A stretch of DNA of 64,000 bases from Streptomyces phaeofaciens (GTDB taxonomy: Bacteria > Actinomycetota > Actinomycetes > Streptomycetales > Streptomycetaceae). Location of the stretch: positions 62,001-126,000 of the forward strand of contig NZ_BMSA01000018.1 in the NCBI RefSeq assembly GCF_014648915.1, read 5' to 3'. Below, piece by piece: positions 60,463 through 64,000 of the stretch. The translations under genes were made by a program, and so were the position numbers. The stretch's first letter is position 1. Each line of letters opens with the position of its first letter. The notes beneath the pieces are model-generated. The model worked only from the letters and a program-made list of their open reading frames with translations, was not told where the DNA came from and made no database searches.

Positions 60463-61386
60463 ATGCAATTGGATTTGAACCTGCTCGCCGCGCTCGACGC
60501 ACTCCTCGAGGAAGGGAGCGTGGCCGGCGCGGCCGCGCGCCTGCACGTGACCGCCCCGGCGATGAGCCGAAGCCTCGGCCGGATCCGGAGAACGACGGGG
60601 GATCAGATCCTGGTGCGGACCGGGCGCACCATGACCCCGACGCCGTACGCGATCGCCGTTCGGGAACAGGTCCATGACCTGCTGCAGCAGGTCCAAGGCG
60701 TGCTGGCGCCAAGCCGTGAACTCGATCTCACGACACTCGAGCGCACCTTCACGCTCCGCTGGCATGATTCTCTCGTCGTCCTTGGCGGCCCCGCGCTTCT
60801 CGCGGAAGTGCGCAGGCAGGCGCCAGGCGTGCGGTTGCGCTTCATCGCGGAATCGAGCATCGACACCCCCGGGCTGCGTCGCGGCGAAGTCGACCTCGAG
60901 GCGAACGCGAACCGCCCGACCCAGCCCGAAATCCGATCCGATCGGGTGGCCGAGACCCGCCAGGTCATCGTCATGCGGCGAGGGCACCCGCTCGCCCGCG
61001 CCGAAGCCGTCACCGCCGCGCGATACGCCGAGGCCGAGCACGTCACGATCTCGCGGCGCGGAAGGTTCGACAACGCCCTCGACGAGACGCTGGCGCGGCT
61101 CGGCCTCACCCGACGTGTCGTGGCGACCGTGCCCACCGAAGGGGCCGGATTCGAGTTCGTGCGCGAGTCCGACCTCCTGGTCACGGCCCCCGAATCCACG
61201 ACACACTCAGCGGTCGCGGATCTCGGGCTGGTCCTGCTTCCGCTGCCGTTCGAACTGCCCCCGGCCCCGGTGTACCTGTCTTGGCATCAGCGCTATGACA
61301 CCGACCCCGCGCATGTGTGGCTACGTGACCTGGCGCGGACTGCGTTGGCCGGTCCGACCGGAGGCGGGAACCAGTCAACGCCTTGA
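60463..61386 (+). CDS. LysR-family transcriptional regulator
   Basis: About 307 residues. HTH: MQLDLNLLAALDALLEEGSV then AGAAARLHVTAPAMSRSLGR. The effector-binding half follows with LRRGEVDLEANANRPTQPEI. A start at 60445 adds six residues; 60463 matches the family. It is divergent from the IMPase-like/F420-type reductase operon, which is its likely target; the 130-base gap includes AT-rich sequence near 60410-60445 where a LysR box would lie. Confidence 0.88.
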   Translation: MQLDLNLLAALDALLEEGSVAGAAARLHVTAPAMSRSLGRIRRTTGDQILVRTGRTMTPTPYAIAVREQVHDLLQQVQGVLAPSRELDLTTLERTFTLRWHDSLVVLGGPALLAEVRRQAPGVRLRFIAESSIDTPGLRRGEVDLEANANRPTQPEIRSDRVAETRQVIVMRRGHPLARAEAVTAARYAEAEHVTISRRGRFDNALDETLARLGLTRRVVATVPTEGAGFEFVRESDLLVTAPESTTHSAVADLGLVLLPLPFELPPAPVYLSWHQRYDTDPAHVWLRDLARTALAGPTGGGNQSTP

Positions 61387-61453
61387 CAACTCCGGCCGCC
61401 TGGCCGCAGCCCGCGCCGATCCGGCTCCGTTCACGGGTTGCGGGGTCCGGCAC

Positions 61454-61581
61454 TCATTCCAAGGTCACCGGGTCCTCGATCCCGGCCTCGGCGAGGACGA
61501 GGTTCTGACGGTCGGTCGACTGCTGGTCGGTCGACACCCGCTGGTGGACGAGGTTGGCCATGCCCCGTTCCTGTGGACCCA
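61454..61581 (-). pseudogene. Serine-recombinase (resolvase) N-terminal fragment
   Basis: The minus strand reads GMANLVHQRVSTDQQSTDRQ then NLVLAEAGIEDPVTLE and stop. RVSTDQQ is the catalytic-serine block of resolvases and invertases (Ser in RVS). Only about 35 codons remain. The rest of 61387-61769 shows no gene. Confidence 0.55.
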
Positions 61582-61769
61582 TCAGACCCCTGGCTCTCAT
61601 CAAACCCTGTCATCAGCCGTCATCGGTTCTGATGGGATCCGTGCCGTCGCGAGGCGCCGCGATTGTCCGGGTTCATGGGGCGCGCATGGCGCCTGTCGTC
61701 ATTCGATCGTTTGACGACAGGCGTGCGGTCGAGGGCCGGCTTGGCTCCGCGCCGAGCGGCGTACCGGTC

Positions 61770-62336
61770 TCAGTCGGGCAGGCCCCAGAACGAACCGTGC
61801 AGGCCGACTTCGGCGAAGTAGGAGGCCGCGGCGGCAGGGTCACGGCGAACATGGCCCGCGTCCAGGCGCCCGGTGTACCAGTCGCCGGCGAAGCGCCACA
61901 GCGTGGGCAGATCCATGACGTAGCCGCGCTCGTGCCCCGTCCTGTGCAGCCAGGCGTCGACGCAGTCGGTGGAGCAGAACAGGCGCTGGTTGCCGCAGGT
62001 GTGCACGACGTCGTCCCAGGCCCGGCTCATGGGGGTGAGGAAGTGGGCCACCTGGTCGCCCTTCGGGGGGCGCCTCCCGGCCGACGACCCAGGCGTGCGG
62101 GGTATCGCAGGCCGGGCAGCGGGTGGCGACCAGGACGTCGGGCTCGTCCTTGAGCAGGTGGGGCAGGGCGAACGAGTTTTGGACGCCGGCGGTGAAGCTG
62201 CAGCGGCCGAGCAGGTTCAGGTTGCGGTGCTTGAGCGGCGATGGTGTCTGCGCGCGGGTAGTACTGGTCGACGTGCGCGAGCCGGGCCCGGGTCAACGCC
62301 TCGTAGCCGGGGTTCACCACCGGGGCCAGGGTGACG
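61770..62336 (-). pseudogene. Alkylmercury-lyase (MerB-like) gene with frameshifts
   Basis: Frames join as VVNPGYEALTRARLAHVDQY, then LKHRNLNLLGRCSFTAGVQN and RCPACDTPHAWVVGREAPPE, then QVAHFLTPMSRAWDDVVHTC, LFCSTDCVDAWLHRTG and GYVMDLPTLWRFAGDWYTG. The later part resembles the C-terminal half of actinomycete MerB-like proteins. At least two frameshifts (near 62230 and in a C-run near 62070) break it. The name rests on memory of the family and is moderate. Confidence 0.5.
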
Positions 62337-62381
62337 GAGGGGAGATCAACGCCGCGAACAGCACACCGGGACCGGACACGC

Positions 62382-62636
62382 TCAGACTCGCGCGCAGGTG
62401 CAATGGCTGGGCTGGGAACACAGGGGCACCGGCCGCCCAGAGCGCTCCGCCCACTTGGCGGTAACCGGCTCGTCCAGCACTTCCGGCGCGTGGTGGGCCA
62501 TGGCCTCCAAGACGGCGCGGACCGCCTCGGTCACCAGCTCCAGGCCGCGGGCGTACTTGAAGTCGATGCGGCAGCGCACCGCGATGTCACCGCCTCCCAG
62601 TGGTCGAGGCCGCCCGCGCCAGTCGACCATTTCCAT
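62382..62636 (-). pseudogene. IS1182-family transposase remnant
   Basis: The frame joins RCRIDFKYA from the N-terminal domain directly to LELVTEAVRAVLEAMAHHAP and EVLDEPVTAKWAERSGRPV from a later domain of IS1182-type transposases. An internal deletion of several hundred bases is implied. No DDE residues remain. Confidence 0.6.
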
Positions 62637-62669
62637 AAGCTATGAATATAAAAACGCTATGCTTCGAGC

Positions 62670-63128
62670 ATGAGTCGTCAAGACACCGCTCCTGGCGCGT
62701 CCGCCGCCGTCGGGGCAGCCCTCTACGGCCTGGCCACCAGGGCCGCGAGGCGCCTGCCCCGGGACATGAGCCTGACGTCCGCCGCCACCCTGGCCACCCT
62801 GGACCGGACCGGCCCGCGGCGCATCACCGATCTGGCCGCGGTCGAGGGCGTCACTCAGCCCGCGATGACCGCCCTGGTACGGGTGATGGAGGAGTCCGGC
62901 CTGGTCGAGCGGCGGGGCGACGCGTCCGACAAGCGGGTCACGCTGGTGTGCCTGACCGAGGCCGGCGCCTCCTATGTCCGGACGCGGCGCCAAGCGGGCG
63001 TCCACGCGTTCGAGCGGTTGATCGGCGAGCTCACCGACGACGAGGTCGAGGCGCTGGTGGCGGCCCTTCCGGCGCTGAAGCATCTGGCAGAGCTCGAAAG
63101 CCAGGACCGCGAAAGGCCGAAGCAGTGA
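62670..63128 (+). CDS. MarR-family regulator
   Basis: 152 residues. The winged helix reads LTSAATLATLDRTGPRRITD, then TQPAMTALVRVMEESGLVER and the wing GDASDKRVTLVCLTEAG. A very AT-rich stretch at about 62635-62662, with GCTATG repeated, precedes the ATG and should hold the promoter and operator. No ribosome-binding site is visible, so it may be leaderless. GTGA overlap couples it to the transporter gene, which it probably represses. Confidence 0.9.
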   Translation: MSRQDTAPGASAAVGAALYGLATRAARRLPRDMSLTSAATLATLDRTGPRRITDLAAVEGVTQPAMTALVRVMEESGLVERRGDASDKRVTLVCLTEAGASYVRTRRQAGVHAFERLIGELTDDEVEALVAALPALKHLAELESQDRERPKQ

Positions 63129-64000
63129 CCGGGCAGCCGGACGACGGGGTCGCGGTGAAGGCGTTCCCGGTGGCGCGTACCGAGGCGCGGCTGCTGGTCC
63201 CCGCCCTGATGTTCATCGCTCTGGTCGTGGCGGCGGTCGCCAGCCTCGGGACGCCGCTCATCACCAGCGTGGCGACCTCGTTCCACGTCTCGCTCGGCAG
63301 CGCGCAGTGGACGCTGACCGTCGCGCTGCTCAGCGGCGCCGTCGCCACGCCGGTCCTGGGCCGGCTCGGAGCCGGCCCGTACCGGCGGGCCACGATCCTC
63401 GCCACGCTGGCGGTCGTCGTCGCCGGCAGCGCGCTCACCGTGCTGCCGCTGCCGTTCGCATGGCTGCTGGCCGGCCGGGCGGCCCAGGGCGTTGGGCTCG
63501 GGCTGACGGCGCTGATGATGGGCGTGGCCCGGGACCACCTCCCCGAGGAGCGCAGCGCGGCCGTGATCGCCCTGATCTCGGTGGTCTCGATCATCGGGGC
63601 CGGCGTCGGCTACCCGCTGGCGGCACTGCTCGCCGAGCTCGGCGGGGTACGGGCCGCCTACGGCCTCGGCCTGGTCGTCACCGCCGCCGCCCTCCTGACC
63701 GCGTGGCGCTCCATGCCCGAAGCCCCCGAAGGCCGCTCCGCCCACGTGGACGTGGCAGGCGCGGTCGTCCTGGCCGCCGCGCTGCTCCTGGTGCTGTTCC
63801 TCGCCGGCGAACGGAGTCTGTGGAGCCGGCACCTCGCCGTGGCGGCGGGCCTCGCCGTCGTCGCGGTGGTGCTGCTCTGCGTCTGGGCGGTCATCGAGCT
63901 GCGCAGCACGACGCCCCTGGTCGATGTGCGGGCGGTGCGGCACCCGGCGGTCGCCGGGGCGAACCTCGCCATGTTCGTCGGCGGGATCGGCATGTACCTC
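63125..64000 (+). CDS. MFS transporter, truncated by the window edge
   Basis: The GTG start overlaps the MarR stop (GTGA). The visible 292 residues contain eight or more hydrophobic helices and the drug:H+ antiporter-2 pattern, e.g. LLAGRAAQGVGLGLTALMMG and SIIGAGVGYPLAALLAELGG (motif C, antiporter glycine-proline). It continues past 64000. Probable multidrug exporter controlled by the MarR protein. Confidence 0.88.
   Translation, partial: MTGQPDDGVAVKAFPVARTEARLLVPALMFIALVVAAVASLGTPLITSVATSFHVSLGSAQWTLTVALLSGAVATPVLGRLGAGPYRRATILATLAVVVAGSALTVLPLPFAWLLAGRAAQGVGLGLTALMMGVARDHLPEERSAAVIALISVVSIIGAGVGYPLAALLAELGGVRAAYGLGLVVTAAALLTAWRSMPEAPEGRSAHVDVAGAVVLAAALLLVLFLAGERSLWSRHLAVAAGLAVVAVVLLCVWAVIELRSTTPLVDVRAVRHPAVAGANLAMFVGGIGMYL

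Overview
The window is high-GC actinomycete DNA, most likely a Streptomyces chromosome. Signs are strong third-position GC, many secreted or regulatory genes, GTG/TTG starts, MmyB-type XRE regulators, LGFP, MMPL and acyltransferase-3 families, and no rRNA, tRNA or CRISPR that I can see.

Layout. 0-11.2 kb: redox and stress genes. An aldo/keto reductase sits behind a MerR-type promoter; then come a secreted SMP-30-like protein and an XRE regulator divergent from an SRPBCC gene. A second XRE regulator faces a three-gene operon (aldo/keto reductase, zinc alcohol dehydrogenase, aldo/keto reductase). 11.3-31.2 kb: an unusual block opening with a Tn3 transposase fragment and a strong terminator. It holds a two-way cluster of very large proteins without recognised function. 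Five (671-797 aa) share an N-terminal aspartate/aromatic motif and a central PSLxGxN motif, and these five plus a shorter sixth share C-terminal LRYxDP-like beta modules. Downstream are a secreted ricin-type lectin, an LGFP-repeat protein and a peptidoglycan-binding M23 peptidase without a signal peptide. I regard this block as the best candidate for an undescribed system, probably a surface or cell-wall-directed assembly; that role is inference.

31.5-39.6 kb: a small secreted protein, a NarL/DesK-type two-component system with an MMPL transporter and a palindromic operator, a quinone oxidoreductase and a YkuE-like phosphoesterase. 39.6-48.5 kb: a gene graveyard (cupin, peptidoglycan-binding, IS630, repeat protein, GntR-ABC operon and LuxR remnants) with intact genes between: a GH5 glycosidase, a methyltransferase, an acyltransferase-3 and a NodB-type deacetylase. 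48.5-56.9 kb: a Tat-exported amidohydrolase, an LRV-repeat protein, a VOC protein, a secreted beta-helix/DUF11 protein, and an ECF sigma factor operon with a 29-residue membrane peptide. 57-61.4 kb: a TetR regulator and DJ-1/PfpI gene sharing matched operators, a F420-type reductase, an IMPase-like gene and a LysR regulator. 61.4-64 kb: resolvase, MerB-like and IS1182 remnants, then a MarR-MFS operon running off the right edge.

Genes appear to work in small regulator-plus-target units. Coordinates of pseudogene ends are approximate. All family names come from reading the translations; no search was run.
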